From Erpobdella octoculata (lineage: Eukaryota; Annelida; Clitellata; Hirudinida; Erpobdellidae): 64,000 nt of DNA. The translations under genes were made by a program, and so were the position numbers. Location of the stretch: assembly GCA_963978895.1 (NCBI GenBank), contig OZ022247.1, forward strand, positions 16,314,312-16,378,311. Reading direction: 5' to 3'. Below are positions 21,931 through 33,969 of the stretch, one piece after another (within the stretch, counting starts at the first letter, position 1; each line of letters begins with the position of its first letter). A model generated the notes under the pieces. The model ran no database searches and was not told the DNA's origin. It saw nothing but the letters and a program-made list of their open reading frames with translations.

Positions 21931-23841
21931 GTGAGGATATTTTCTAAAGTATCTTTAGATGACGGATCTAACGGAGAAGTTGGACTGATTATGTTTGATA
22001 ATTCTTTAAGAATCGAGTTGCTACGCGAGGGACAAATTAACAGGTATCGTCCATTTCATTCTAGTATTCCAACTCATCTCAGACACGCGGCTAAATCATT
22101 ACGATCTAATCCTAATATAGTAATACTCAAGGCTGATAAAATTCAAAGCTATGTTATTATGAACAACTCTGAATATCTGATGAAACTAAATGAACTAGTT
22201 GCTGATACAAATAAATTTCTGAAAATTACAAAAGATCCAACTTTTGCAATTAAACAAAGAGTTAATGTTTTAATTCGAAAATTAAATAATTGTCTCGACG
22301 AAGATAAAATGTCTATTTTAATAGGAGATTTTGCACCTGGTTACTTATACGGTATGGTGAAAACTCACAAAGCTGGTAATCCTTTACGTCCAATAATCTC
22401 TCAATGCCCTACTCCTACATATCATTTAGCTAAATATATCAACAAGATAATTTTTCCATTTTGTCCTAATCAATATAGTCTAAAATCGTCTCTGGATTTT
22501 GTTGACTTGGTTCACGGTTGCAAGAATAAAGGAATTTGTGCATCTTTAGATGTTGAAAGTTTATTTACTAATGTACCTGTTCAAGAGACAATTTCAATTA
22601 TCTGCCGTTACGTGTATAATCATTCAACGTTGCCTCCTCCAAGAATTCCTAAAGAGCTTTTGAAACAAATTTTGACTATCTGTACTTCAGAATCACCATT
22701 TCGACATCCTAATAATAATTTATACCTCCAAGTCGACGGTGTCGCCATGGGGTCTCCACTCGGACCTACATTCGCCAATTTTTATATGGGAAATTTAGAG
22801 ACAACTGTTCTGTTAAATTTCAATCCCAAACCATTATTATACGCTAGATATGTCGACGATATTTTTCTTCTTGTGGAAAATGAGTCTGATTTGTTTAAAT
22901 TGAGGGATAGTTTTGAAGAAAAATCCGTTTTACATTTTACTGTTGATTTGAATCATCAAAATAAACAACAAGTACATTTCTTAGATATTCTTATTACTTC
23001 CACCGAGAGCGGACTCAAAACAAAAGTCTACATTAAACCAACCAATAATGGTGTCTGTCTAAATGGTGATAGCGAGTGTCCCGACAGATATAAGGCTAGT
23101 GTCATCAATAGTTATTTATTACGGGCATACAGATTTTCTGAGAATTGGATGGAGTTCAACATCGAAGTCGAAAGGATTAAAAAAGTTCTTATCAACAATA
23201 ACTTCTCTAATACCGTTGTCGACAACGCCATCAATAGTTTTGTTACCAAGATGGTTACCAAAGAATCCTCTACACAGAAGGTAAAAGAGGACAACATCAA
23301 ACTAATAACCTTGTTCTATAGAAATCAGATGCATTCCGATTATAAATTGGACGAATCTGTTTTACGTAGAATTATCAGTAAAGAAGTTTCAGTTATACAT
23401 CCTAATAATAACGTGTTGAAGTTATATATTTACTATAAAAACCTCAAACTTTTTAACCTTGTAATTGCCAACAATAGAACCCGGAAAAAAGATGATATCC
23501 TACAGCAAACCAACTTGGTATACCAATTTAAATGTCCGTTGCCACACAGTAAGGTGGAACAATATATTGGTCATACCAGAACTAAACTGTCTCGTAGGTT
23601 AACAATGCATCTGCAATCCGGCAGTATTCGACAGCATTTTGAAACAATACATCATCGAAAACTCACACGTGAAGTTCTTGTTGCTAATTCGAATATTGTT
23701 GTTAAAGAATACGATCCACTTCGACTTAAAATAAAAGAAGCTCTTTATATTCAGAAACTCTGCCCTTCAATTAATAAACAATTTGAAAAGTTTTCTACAA
23801 CTCTTAGATTATTCGGATTCACTGAGGACATTGCTTCATGA
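21931..23841 (+). CDS. PLE reverse transcriptase with GIY-YIG endonuclease
   Basis: A 636-codon open frame. Residues 1-13 come from the left inverted arm, so the ATG at 21931 is not the native start and the protein is 5'-truncated; homology to the other PLEs starts near residue 27 (IELLREGQINR). RT landmarks: GYLYGMVKTHK, RPIISQCPTPTYHL, DVESLFTNVPV, DGVAMGSPLGPTFANFY, and the catalytic ARYVDD with YVDD at residues 307-310. The connector follows, then the endonuclease from about residue 530 (VYQFKCPLPH...YIGHTRTKLSRRL, YIG at 545-547) to RLFGF. PLE RTs are relatives of telomerase RT and prime at nicks made by the endonuclease. The frame is uninterrupted and the key Asp residues are present. 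The N-terminal coiled-coil part is missing. Confidence 0.92.
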   Translation: MRIFSKVSLDDGSNGEVGLIMFDNSLRIELLREGQINRYRPFHSSIPTHLRHAAKSLRSNPNIVILKADKIQSYVIMNNSEYLMKLNELVADTNKFLKITKDPTFAIKQRVNVLIRKLNNCLDEDKMSILIGDFAPGYLYGMVKTHKAGNPLRPIISQCPTPTYHLAKYINKIIFPFCPNQYSLKSSLDFVDLVHGCKNKGICASLDVESLFTNVPVQETISIICRYVYNHSTLPPPRIPKELLKQILTICTSESPFRHPNNNLYLQVDGVAMGSPLGPTFANFYMGNLETTVLLNFNPKPLLYARYVDDIFLLVENESDLFKLRDSFEEKSVLHFTVDLNHQNKQQVHFLDILITSTESGLKTKVYIKPTNNGVCLNGDSECPDRYKASVINSYLLRAYRFSENWMEFNIEVERIKKVLINNNFSNTVVDNAINSFVTKMVTKESSTQKVKEDNIKLITLFYRNQMHSDYKLDESVLRRIISKEVSVIHPNNNVLKLYIYYKNLKLFNLVIANNRTRKKDDILQQTNLVYQFKCPLPHSKVEQYIGHTRTKLSRRLTMHLQSGSIRQHFETIHHRKLTREVLVANSNIVVKEYDPLRLKIKEALYIQKLCPSINKQFEKFSTTLRLFGFTEDIAS

Positions 23842-23912
23842 CCGAATTTTGAAAAGAGTAACAATGTTTTGACTGCCTCTGATAATGTTGACATTCGATT
23901 AACGGAAATAGC

Positions 23913-24395
23913 ATGGGTCCTGTTGATCTTTCAAATGGTCATCTTCTCGATACCTTTTCTAACGCGACTCTTGATGTTTCCATTGTTAATGAATTCCACG
24001 ACATCGGTAACTGCTGCTCTGTTGATCTCGTTCAATCACTTGATAAATTTCTTGAGACCGATTCACCTGATGAGTTTCAGCCTAATCATAAGTGTGATAT
24101 GTATAAAACAAACAGTCCTGACGTTTTGGAGGCATGCTCTTTTTCGCAATATTTGGATACCACGCAAGATCCGTCATCTAAAGATACTTTAGAAAATATC
24201 CTCACAGAAAGTCCTTGTTCTTACACGACCGTTGTTGATGACTTGGATCAACCTGTTAGTCCTGATGATACCGCGCGCACCTGTGTCGAAGAAGAATGTC
24301 CGATTGATGACAATTGTTCGTACTCATCCAGTTCCTTCCTGCATTTACTTTCAAACGAGAACATCACTGTTCGACGAAAGCGGAGATATTCTTGA
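23913..24395 (+). pseudogene. PLE acidic C-terminal tail, out of frame with the RT
   Basis: A 160-codon frame rich in Asp, Ser, Asn and Thr (HDIGNCCSVDLVQSLDKF, DTTQDPSSKDTLEN) starts 71 bp after the RT stop in a different frame. The minus copy at 5782-6705 carries a comparable tail fused in frame to the endonuclease, so this is probably the same extension separated by a frameshift. No known domain. Confidence 0.55.
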
Positions 24396-24704
24396 TTTTA
24401 TTTATTTAAATATCTCATGTAATTTCGACTTAATTTAATCATTTATTATCATAATACTTGCTTTTATTATTATTATTACTGCTACTATTATTTTATCTTT
24501 TAATTAAACGTTTTTAATTTACTTATTTTATCCTCATAACTCCAGTTTATTTTATGTACGTTAATTTAATAACATTGTCTAAATTTGATTATTTTTATTA
24601 ATATCCTTCTATTGAGATATATTCTTGAGGATATTAGTTTATTTGTATATTTAGTTATTACATGTTTTCTTATCTTTTGCCTCCTTTTACGCGATCGTAT
24701 TTAC

Positions 24705-24745
24705 AGACTCTGAAGATGGCGAAAGCCGAAACGGCCCGTAAGTCT
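24705..24745 (+). ncRNA. Hammerhead ribozyme (native 3' arm)
   Basis: Same motif as 21390-21430, in the sense orientation of the PLE: AGACT/AGTCT, CTGAAGA plus T, GGC-GAAA-GCC, GAAA, ACGG/CCGT, GTA. Confidence 0.85.
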
Positions 24746-24888
24746 GAAATAAAGAAAGTTTTAAATGTTAATACTTTTCTTAATACGTGTTGCAGTAAAC
24801 AAAAAACGTTGTTCCGAAATATTGAAAAGTATCTATAAAACTCATAGCGGCTAAATGGAGACTTATTTTTAATCGAGCTTGTCTTAAA

Positions 24889-26040
<1,152 letters not shown>

Positions 26041-27060
26041 TATATCCTACAATGTTTCTGGAAGTGACTGGAGTAAATGTGGACCTCTTGCAGATTTCAT
26101 CTTTCTCACAAGCTGAGTTTTCTGGTCGTTAGAAGTTTTCTCCGAGAATAAGCACAGTGTAGCCAACTCTTGGCTTAAATACCACGAATGGCGTTTCATT
26201 ATTTTAAGTCTAGTATATACTTTCAAGCGTTGGATTAGCAGTAAATCATTGATTGGTGCATCGACTACCAACCTACTAGTGAACCAGCATTGTATGTAAA
26301 TTGTCAAAACAAATCGATTGAATCTCTGAATTCCTTGGAATTCACAACCTGTCAGAGAAAACGTTTGTTCATTTCCATCGAACAGAAGCTTAATTTTCAG
26401 TGAATATATCGCCTTAGCCATCCAGCGAGCACGATGTAAAGCACCAGGTTTGCGAATGTTTTCCTTGACATCCAATCCAACCATTAACCCAGCTAGGCAT
26501 AAAATACGATAAAAGCAAAAGAGCGGACAGGATAATCTTCTTGAGGATAACTTTTGTTGCAATGCTCAAGAATGAATTTTTTCACTTGCTCTGAAACGAT
26601 AATCAGTGGGACTGTTCGTGTTCCTTGTTTGAAGTTATCGTAATTTAGATCAGACCATTTCTCGCGGAATCGCTTAAAAATAATGATATCTGGACCAGTT
26701 GCAGTTGATGGTCCAAGACATACTTAAAAGCTATCTGCCAAAAGAACCTCAAACATGTGGTGCCTGCACGCCCTCCATAACAGATTCGACCAATGTCGTT
26801 TTCAAGAAGTGTACATGCTCCATTACTTCTCCCTGTGTTTGAGGCAGTCGTATCAAAACACATACCGATAACATGATTATCACACTCCCATGATCGCAGA
26901 AGGTCGAGTACTGCATTAGCAGCTATTCGTCCAGTCCCAGAAGTCAACTTGGGTACACCAAGAAGTTTAGTACTTCCATTTATAAGAGAGGAAACAAGAA
27001 CAGGCAGGCGATCTACAAGTTTGCTCTCTAGGCCAGTGACATCAGGCAGCAGTTTGCCAT
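26041..27060 (-). pseudogene. DDE-type transposase remnant of an unclassified family
   Basis: Minus-strand text contains GTGRIAANAVLDLLRSWECD followed by MCFDTTASNTGRSNGACTLLE and further down GALHRARWMAKAIYSLKI and MKRHSWYLSQELATLCLFSE. I recognise this combination (FDTTxxNTGxxxGAC, then RARWMAKAIY, then RHxWYLSxEL) as a widespread invertebrate transposon protein, with the Asp of FDTT probably catalytic. Stops and frameshifts at about 26565-26645 and 26750 break it. A second remnant of the same family lies at 57330-57545. Confidence 0.65.
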
Positions 27061-27462
27061 CCTAATGAACAACAGATTTAGATTTCCTTGATTGAAAGTC
27101 TAGTTTGATTTGAGCAGTAGAGACTTGCCTGTGGTGTTTACGTCGCTGAGAAGATATATTTTTTTGCGAAAAAACTAAAAAAAATTGATATTACAGTTTT
27201 TCAAAGATTTCTTAGCAAAATAATTGTTGACTGATCAATCAAGGCCACGCCATCATATCAATATATTTATAAAATCTACTCTCCAACAGCTGTCTAGACT
27301 CTAGAGGTGTTAAATAATAAATAATGTAATATAATTTACTATGGATGCACTGCATAATTTTCAGTACACTTTTGAGTTCTCGCAAGACATCGATGGTCGA
27401 GTTGGTGATATTCAAAATCTTTGAGGGACCTCTAAATATTATTCAAATGAACTGAAATTTTG
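27061..27462. other. AT-rich interval
   Basis: May include more of the preceding transposon (an intron-like end near 27178), but nothing firm is readable. Confidence 0.35.
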
Positions 27463-28431
27463 GGTACCCCGTCAAATGGGCCCCAGACAAAAGAGCCCCG
27501 ACAAAAGGGTCCCGACATTACGGCCCCCGACAAATGGGCCCCGTCAAAAGGGTTCATATTTTAGCTGCATTGCTTAAAGCCTATCTCGTATAGCCTTGAT
27601 TTTGTGTACATATGTATACCATATTTAATAGTCCCTTTCTTCTAGTTATTCATTTAAATTAATTTAAAAGGTGAAAAAAGAAGGTCGTTACAAGCTGGAA
27701 AATTGTGGCAAAAACACTCTGAACATGTGTACCAAGTGTGGCAAACGACTTCCTCAGATATGTATGTTTTGGTGTTTTCCCACACTCCAGTTCTGAAAGG
27801 ACTGTCACGAACTACTTGACTGATTTAATGAAATTTAAATTTTTGGGTTTTATTGAATTGTGTTACTGATAAAGTTAGATATGTATTTTTAGCTTTTTTG
27901 TTCATATCTTAAAATTTAGTTTATAATTGTTTGCGTTGCGAACAAAAAAAATTGACGTTTAAAATGTTGTCGTTTTCATTAGTCTACTGTTCGAAAAACG
28001 AGCATAGAGAATTTTCAAGGTTTTTTATCAAATACAAAATAAATAAAAATAAATTTGTTAAAACATAAGCAAGTAGCTAAGAAATAAAATTAATTAATAG
28101 AAATCCCATTAATAAAGTTTTGGTCCTTAACGGGTTTAAGAAAACTAAAAGTGAAATAGAGCTGTAAAACAGTCATTCACACAAAAATACTATCCACTTT
28201 CATTTGACCTTTTAAATGCAGAAATACACAGTGCTCTTTTAATGTAAACTAAAAAGTAAGAAACCTTTTGTCGGTGTCGTTATGTCGGGAGCCTTATCGT
28301 GCATAAAATTAAGGCTGTACAAAGTAGGCTTTAAGCAATACGGCTAAGAATGTGGGCCTTTTGTTGGGGCTCTTATGTCGGGAGCCCTATTGTCGGGAGC
28401 CGTTTGTCGGGGGCCCATTTGACAGGTCACC
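27463..28431. mobile_element. MULE-like MITE with iterated GGGCCCC/GACAAA terminal repeats
   Basis: The left end GGTACCCCGTCAAATGGGCC and the right end (complement) GGTGACCTGTCAAATGGGCC are inverted over more than 60 bp, and each consists of tandem units of about 15 bp alternating GACAAA with GGGCCCC-like words. Flanks GAAATTTTG (27454-27462) and GAAAATTTTG (28432-28441) are a near-matching 9-10-bp duplication, as in Mutator-like elements. The 969-bp interior has no transposase. Confidence 0.68.
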
Positions 28432-28624
28432 GAAAATTTTGCCAGGAGCATTGTATTATCATATAGAAACTTTCTAGAAGGTGCCTCTTGACTTCCTGAA
28501 ATTTTTTTTTGGGACACTCTAATATATATATATCTATATTATAGTAGCCCAGGTCACTCACTCACTCACTCACTTACTGATTCTGTCACGCTTACGTAAT
28601 TAGTCGTATAGCTACTATATTATC
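28432..28624. other. Short AT-rich interval
   Basis: Holds a CACTCACT run (28555-28573) and nothing else recognisable. Confidence 0.35.
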
Positions 28625-28700
28625 GAAGATATTTCTATTAGTATTCAGTAATTATTAAATACAATTTTTTTATCATTGATATATATATATATATACATAC

Positions 28701-29365
<665 letters not shown>

Positions 29366-29783
29366 TGATTCGTACCCATTCATAGTAGAGGTGTGCACGG
29401 TAGTGGGGACGGCGGGAATACCGCGGATTTTGCGGTAATTCCGCGGAAATGGGGACGAACGCGGTGGGGATACCGCGGTATTGGGGACGACTTTGCGGGG
29501 TTACCGCGGGGATGGAAAAAAACGTTGCGGGACTACCGCGGGGATGGGGACGAGTTTTTGCGGTATCACCACAAAATTAAAATTATTTTATTTTATTTTA
29601 TAAAAAATAATTATTTTTTACTTTACCGAAAATTTATCAAGTAATAATTATCATTGCTAACGTTTTTTAATCTTGGCAACGCGCTGTTGTTTATCGCTGA
29701 TAATGAATTACCGAAAGTTTTCGAGTCGTAGGTTGCATTATTTGTTTAATTTTCGAAATCGTAGTTCGAATTTCAAGTTAAAT

Positions 29784-30091
29784 ATGGAAAAGGCTGACAT
29801 TCAAAAATTAGTTAACTCCAACAGTGATCGTGTCAGTACATACGAATGTGACAAAGGAAAGAGTGTTGTTTGGAAGTCATTCAAGCTAGTCAGAGTAGGA
29901 GTAGTAACGATAACGCATTCGTTAAATGTGAAAAATGCAACTCAATTCTGAAGTGGAAATCTTGCGATGGTACCAGTGGGTTAAGCACTCACATCGATTT
30001 TTGTATGTCACAATCACCAGTGCCACAGAAAAGTCTGTTGCTACAAAAGCTGGTAGATGACATAACAGTAAATTCTGAGCCACAAGAATAA
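29784..30091 (+). pseudogene. hAT transposase BED zinc-finger remnant
   Basis: In two frames: SRVSTYECDK-like text, then KCEKCNSILKWKSCDGTSGLSTHIDFC, with the CxxC...HxxxC spacing of a BED finger (DNA binding by hAT transposases). A frameshift near 29880 separates the two parts. The catalytic core that should follow is missing. Confidence 0.7.
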
Positions 30092-30324
30092 GATGACTTT
30101 TCAGAACAACAACCCGTCTAAAAAAGAAAACTTGAGGATGACTTTTATGTATGCCAGCTTGTACACCACAACGTCAACAAGTTCATTTTTGAATGAAGTA
30201 AGTTTTATTATTAAATTATCTTTATATTAAAAGCAAGAAAGTTTTTTTTTAGACTGGTTCATTGTTATTAATTACTTTTGCTTACATGAGCAACTAGTTT
30301 CACAATGTTAATTATTTTTATAAG

Positions 30325-30567
30325 GTTGCTGACTATTTGGCATTAAAGGAAGAAAGTGTAAAAGGTGATTTGCTCAGTTTTTGGGAAAAAAACTCAAAGA
30401 AATGGCCAAAACTATCCCAAGTCACAGAAAATATTTTGAGTGTGCCAGCAGCAAGCACATCCTCTGAAAGAGTATTTTCAATGGGTGGACTAACAATAAA
30501 TGATAGACGAACTCAGCTAAGTGAAAAAAACGTCGATGGACTTTTATTTATTCATGGTCTCAAATAA
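30325..30567 (+). pseudogene. hAT transposase dimerisation domain remnant
   Basis: Frame VADYLALKEESVKGDLLSFW, then SVPAASTSSERVFSMGGLTI and NVDGLLFIHGLK: the C-terminal hAT dimerisation signature, ending in a normal stop. It is preceded by an acceptor-like ATTTTTATAAG. Joined with the BED piece it shows that about 1.5 kb of core was lost. Confidence 0.82.
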
Positions 30568-30906
30568 ATTGTATTGATTCCTATTACAGTGTAATTACAA
30601 TTACATATATTATTTTTAACTTATGTGTTTATATATATATATATATATATATAAACACATAAGTTAAAAATAATGACTAGTACAGGATTGAATAAAAATT
30701 GGGAATAAACGGTGCGGGGACGGATGGGGATGGGGATGAAAGATTTATGGACTGCGGGGATGGTTGGGGATGGGGATGAAACACTGTGGGGACGGTTGGG
30801 GATGGGGACGATAATGGCGGGGATGGATGGGGATGGGGATGACACTCACGGGGACGGTTGGGGATGGGGACGAAAAGTCATCCCCGCGCACACCTCTAAT
30901 TCATAG

Positions 30907-31052
30907 TCGAGTGTTGTGTTCAACATACCCCAACAAAAGCGCTTAACAACCACTGTTTTTTGGCGGTTGAAGTGGCGCAGATGGTAAGGTAGTTGGCATG
31001 ATGCGAGGCGGTGTTGCCGATCCGACAGTCGTGGGTTCGAGTCTGAAGTTGA

Positions 31053-31143
<91 letters not shown>

Positions 31144-31318
31144 CAGTGATAAAAAAATTGTATTTAATAATTACTGAATACTAATAGAAATATCTTCGAT
31201 GGCGCAGATGGTAAGGTAGTTGGCATGATGCGAGGCGGTGTTGCCGATCCGACAGTCGTGGGTTCGAGTCTGATATATGTGGCTCGTAAAAACATATCAA
31301 CGCTATGTTTCCTTATAA
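30907..31318 (+). repeat. tRNA-derived SINE copy plus a partial copy
   Basis: A unit with intact A- and B-box words (30970-31056), then (TA)n, then a second, head-only fragment (31199-31275) joined to the tail part of the SINE, so an internal deletion has fused head and tail. Confidence 0.7.
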
Positions 31319-31340
31319 TATATATATATATATATATACA

Positions 31341-31914
31341 TTTACTTTCAAACGAGAACATCACTGTTCGACGAAAGCGGAAATATTCTTGATTTTATTT
31401 ATTTAAATATCTTATGTAATTTCGACTTAATTTAATCATTTATTATCATAATACTTGCTTTTATTATTATTATTATTATTATTATTACTGCTTCTATTAT
31501 TTTATCCCTTAATTAAACGTTTTTAATTATACTTATTTTATCCTCATAACTCCAGTTTATTTTATGTACGTTAACTTAATTACAGTGTCTAAATTTGGTT
31601 ATTTTTATTAATATTCTTCTATTAAGATAATTCCTTGAGGGTATTAGTTTATTTGTATATTAAGTTATTACATGTTTTCTTATCTTTTGCCTCCTTTTAC
31701 GCGATTGCATTTACAGACTCTGAATATGGCGAAAGCCGAAACAGGTCTAAAATAAAGAAGGGTTTAAATGTTAATACTTTTCTTAATACGTGTTGCAGTA
31801 AACAAAAAACGTTGTTCCGAAATATTGAGAAAGTATCTACAAAACTCATAGCGGCTCAATGGAGACTTATTTTTAATCGAGCTTGTCTTAAAGAAAATCT
31901 TATGCCGTCTTACA

Positions 31915-31919
<5 letters not shown>
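31341..31919 (+). mobile_element. Short 5'-truncated PLE copy (same family as 21220-24891)
   Basis: Starts on (TA)n (31317-31339) and matches 24350-24890: tail end, 3' UTR, ribozyme region, N-terminal-motif block ([19 protein letters not shown]), then (TA)n from 31919. Its ribozyme (31715-31745) is broken: core CTGAATA in place of CTGAAGA and a deletion after GAAAC. Confidence 0.85.
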
Positions 31920-32011
<92 letters not shown>

Positions 32012-32012
32012 A

Positions 32013-32064
<52 letters not shown>
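31919..32064. repeat. (TA)n microsatellite with a few CA/AAT interruptions
   Basis: TA-dominated tract between the PLE end and the Helitron remnant. Confidence 0.93.
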
Positions 32065-32069
<5 letters not shown>

Positions 32070-33270
32070 AGTTTTGTTTTTCCTATGAAAGTATGTGTGG
32101 CTAATATACAAAAAAGTAATTCGATATATGTTTTTAAACAAAATGTCTCTTAATATGAATGACGATGAAGATCCTGTGTCGAGAAAACGGCGTCTAGCTA
32201 AAGAAAGGCAACAGAGATATCGCGCAAGACAAACTCCACAATCAAAAGCAAAAACTCGAATTTTAGATGCAGAAGCTCATCAACAACGCACTGCACAAAT
32301 GTCTGTTGAGGAATGGCAAATTTTTCATGCTTCTCATGCCGCATCACAACAACGTTATGTCTATCGACTTACTCCTCAACATCTAGAAGCTCTTCACACT
32401 TCCATTGCTGCCTCACAACGTCATCGAATTGAGCAAATGTCTCCCCATGAATTGCAGTTACATCGAGAAACCAATGCTGCCTCACAACGTCATCGAATTG
32501 AGCAAATGTCTCCTGGTGAATTGCAGCTACATAGAAATGCAAATGCTGCCTCGCAACGTCATCGAGTTGAACAAATGTCTCCCAATGAATTGCATCTACA
32601 TCGAGAAACCAATGCTGCCTCGCAACGCCATCGAGTTTTGCAAATGTCTCCCAATGAATTTCATCTACATCGAGAAACCAATGCTGCCTCGCAACGCCAT
32701 CGAGTTGAACAAATGTCTCCCAATGAATTGCAACTACATCGAGAAACCAATGCTGCCTCGCAACGCCATCGAGTTGAACAAATGTCTCCCAATGAATTGC
32801 AGCTACATCGAGCTGCTAATGCGATCTCCCAAAGTTTAGCACGAGATTGTGCGAGTGAGGCAGTTCGTAACGAAGCAATTAACTTCAACGAAACTCAATT
32901 CGATCAACATGATTGTGGTGAATTTGATGTTTTATGTACTTCATGTCGATCAAGAAATTTTGCTGCAGAGCAACCATCAGATGGACTATTCACTTCATGT
33001 TGTCGAAAAGGCAAAATAATGTTGCCAAAACCAATTGACATTCACGGTAATACACTTGAATATTCCGATTTTCTTAAAAGCCTCATGTCAGACACGACCA
33101 ATCCAGATAGACAAAATTTTCGACAACATATTCGATCATACAACAGCGCAGTTTCTTTCGCTTCCATAGGCGCAAAAATTTTTGATTTTTTTTTTGTTTT
33201 TGTGTACTATTTTTATAATAACGGGCGCCGTATTTTAAAACTTCCGTCATTTTTGACGGGCTATCTCTAG
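32065..33270 (+). mobile_element. Truncated Helitron
   Basis: The 3' end has a perfect hairpin CCGTCA-TTTT-TGACGG ten bases before CTAG, followed by T, as Helitrons have. The interior encodes the Helitron N-terminal region only; Rep and helicase are deleted. The 5' end (expected TC) is unclear and may lie at the (TA)n border. Confidence 0.75.
32143..33270 (+). pseudogene. Helitron N-terminal region with 23-residue repeats
   Basis: An Arg-rich start ([17 protein letters not shown]) is followed by six tandem 23-residue units (ASQRHRxxQMSPNELxLHRETNA; 69-bp DNA units between about 32407 and 32820). Then comes a Cys-rich part (DVLCTSCRSRNF...FTSCCRKGKIMLPKP) and FRQHIRSYNSAVSFASIGAKI, the conserved block just before the Rep domain in Helitron proteins. 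Next to it the frame enters unrelated AT-rich sequence and its stop TAG coincides with the terminal CTAG of the element. No HUH motif or helicase is present, so it cannot mobilise itself. ATG at 32143 is the likely start. Confidence 0.75.
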
Positions 33271-33284
33271 TATATATATATATA

Positions 33285-33608
33285 TTAGCGAGGTGCCCGG
33301 CGTTGCCTGGGGTTTTTAGAGGTTTTTCTAATGTTTGTCTCTCTCGCTCAGGTTTCCTTCTTCGCTTGCTTTCCCGCTCCCGTTTGCTTTCCCGTTCTCG
33401 GTCGCTTTTCCGTTCCTGGCCGCTTTCCCGCTCCCGTTTGCTTTCCCGTCCCCGGTCGCTTTCCCGTTCCGTCGCCTTTCCGTTCCCGGTCGCGTATTTA
33501 CAATCCCTGTATGAACACAGGACGGACCGATAATTATTCATGTTTACGCTTTTTCTTGCAGTGTGATTGGCTGAAAACATTGACGCCAATGTGCCACAAG
33601 CTAGATCG
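33285..33608 (-). mobile_element. 3' portion of a Helitron (minus strand)
   Basis: On the minus strand the end reads CCCAGGCAACGCCGGG (hairpin), CACCTCG, CTAA, then T: the CTRR terminus. It is preceded by a (CGGGAAAGCGACC)-type array (33340-33490), as in 10440-10656 and 49740-49885. The hAT at 33617 interrupts this region; 33485-33585 recurs inverted at about 37660-37765. Confidence 0.65.
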
Positions 33609-33969
33609 CACAGTAGCAGTGATATTCCAGTTAACTGTAACACTAACTGAAATCGGAAAATAATAGAAAAATAACGGTCAGTTAAGTGTAATAGTAATAG
33701 TAACTGAAATACGGCAAATAACTCTAACTGTAATAGTAACTGAATAATAAATTCAGTTAAATAATACAAAAATAATTATTAACTGAAAAATATTTTTAAG
33801 GTAATTTTTTTCTAAATAAATTAATTATTAGATTTATTTTTTTATCTAAAGATAAAAATCGAGTTCTTTGGTGTTACCTAACAAATAGTATATATGGTGC
33901 TGTTTAGTTATTCGCGGCCTTTTGTTATTTTTGATAGTTGATAGTGCTGTTGCGATCGTTCTGTAGAAA

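Larger units (their letters stand above)
29386..30898 (+). mobile_element. Internally deleted hAT element with G-rich terminal repeats
   Basis: The ends TAGAGGTGTGC / GCACACCTCTA are perfect inverted 11-mers, flanked by a perfect 8-bp duplication ATTCATAG (29378-29385, 30899-30906) inside the SINE. The left end carries CCGCGG-rich iterations, the right end GGGGATGGGGACGG-like iterations. The 1.5-kb body retains transposase N- and C-terminal pieces only. Confidence 0.92.

Noticed and set aside
28555..28640. CRISPR-like short repeats
   Set aside because: CACTCACT is a plain microsatellite, and the genome is eukaryotic.
31715..31745. Working hammerhead in the short PLE copy
   Set aside because: The core G8 is changed (CTGAATA) and the segment containing stem III and the cleavage triplet is deleted.
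32405..32839. Second repeat protein (SYIEKPMLPHNVIELSKCLPM-type) in another frame
   Set aside because: A shadow of the Helitron 69-bp repeats; the main frame has the conserved Helitron block, this one does not.
33303..33663. Arg/Ser- and Phe/Pro-rich frames (also at 10427-10705, 38075-38460, 49072-49359)
   Set aside because: Products of GCTTTCCCGTTCC-type tandem arrays inside Helitron-family repeats, open by composition in several frames.
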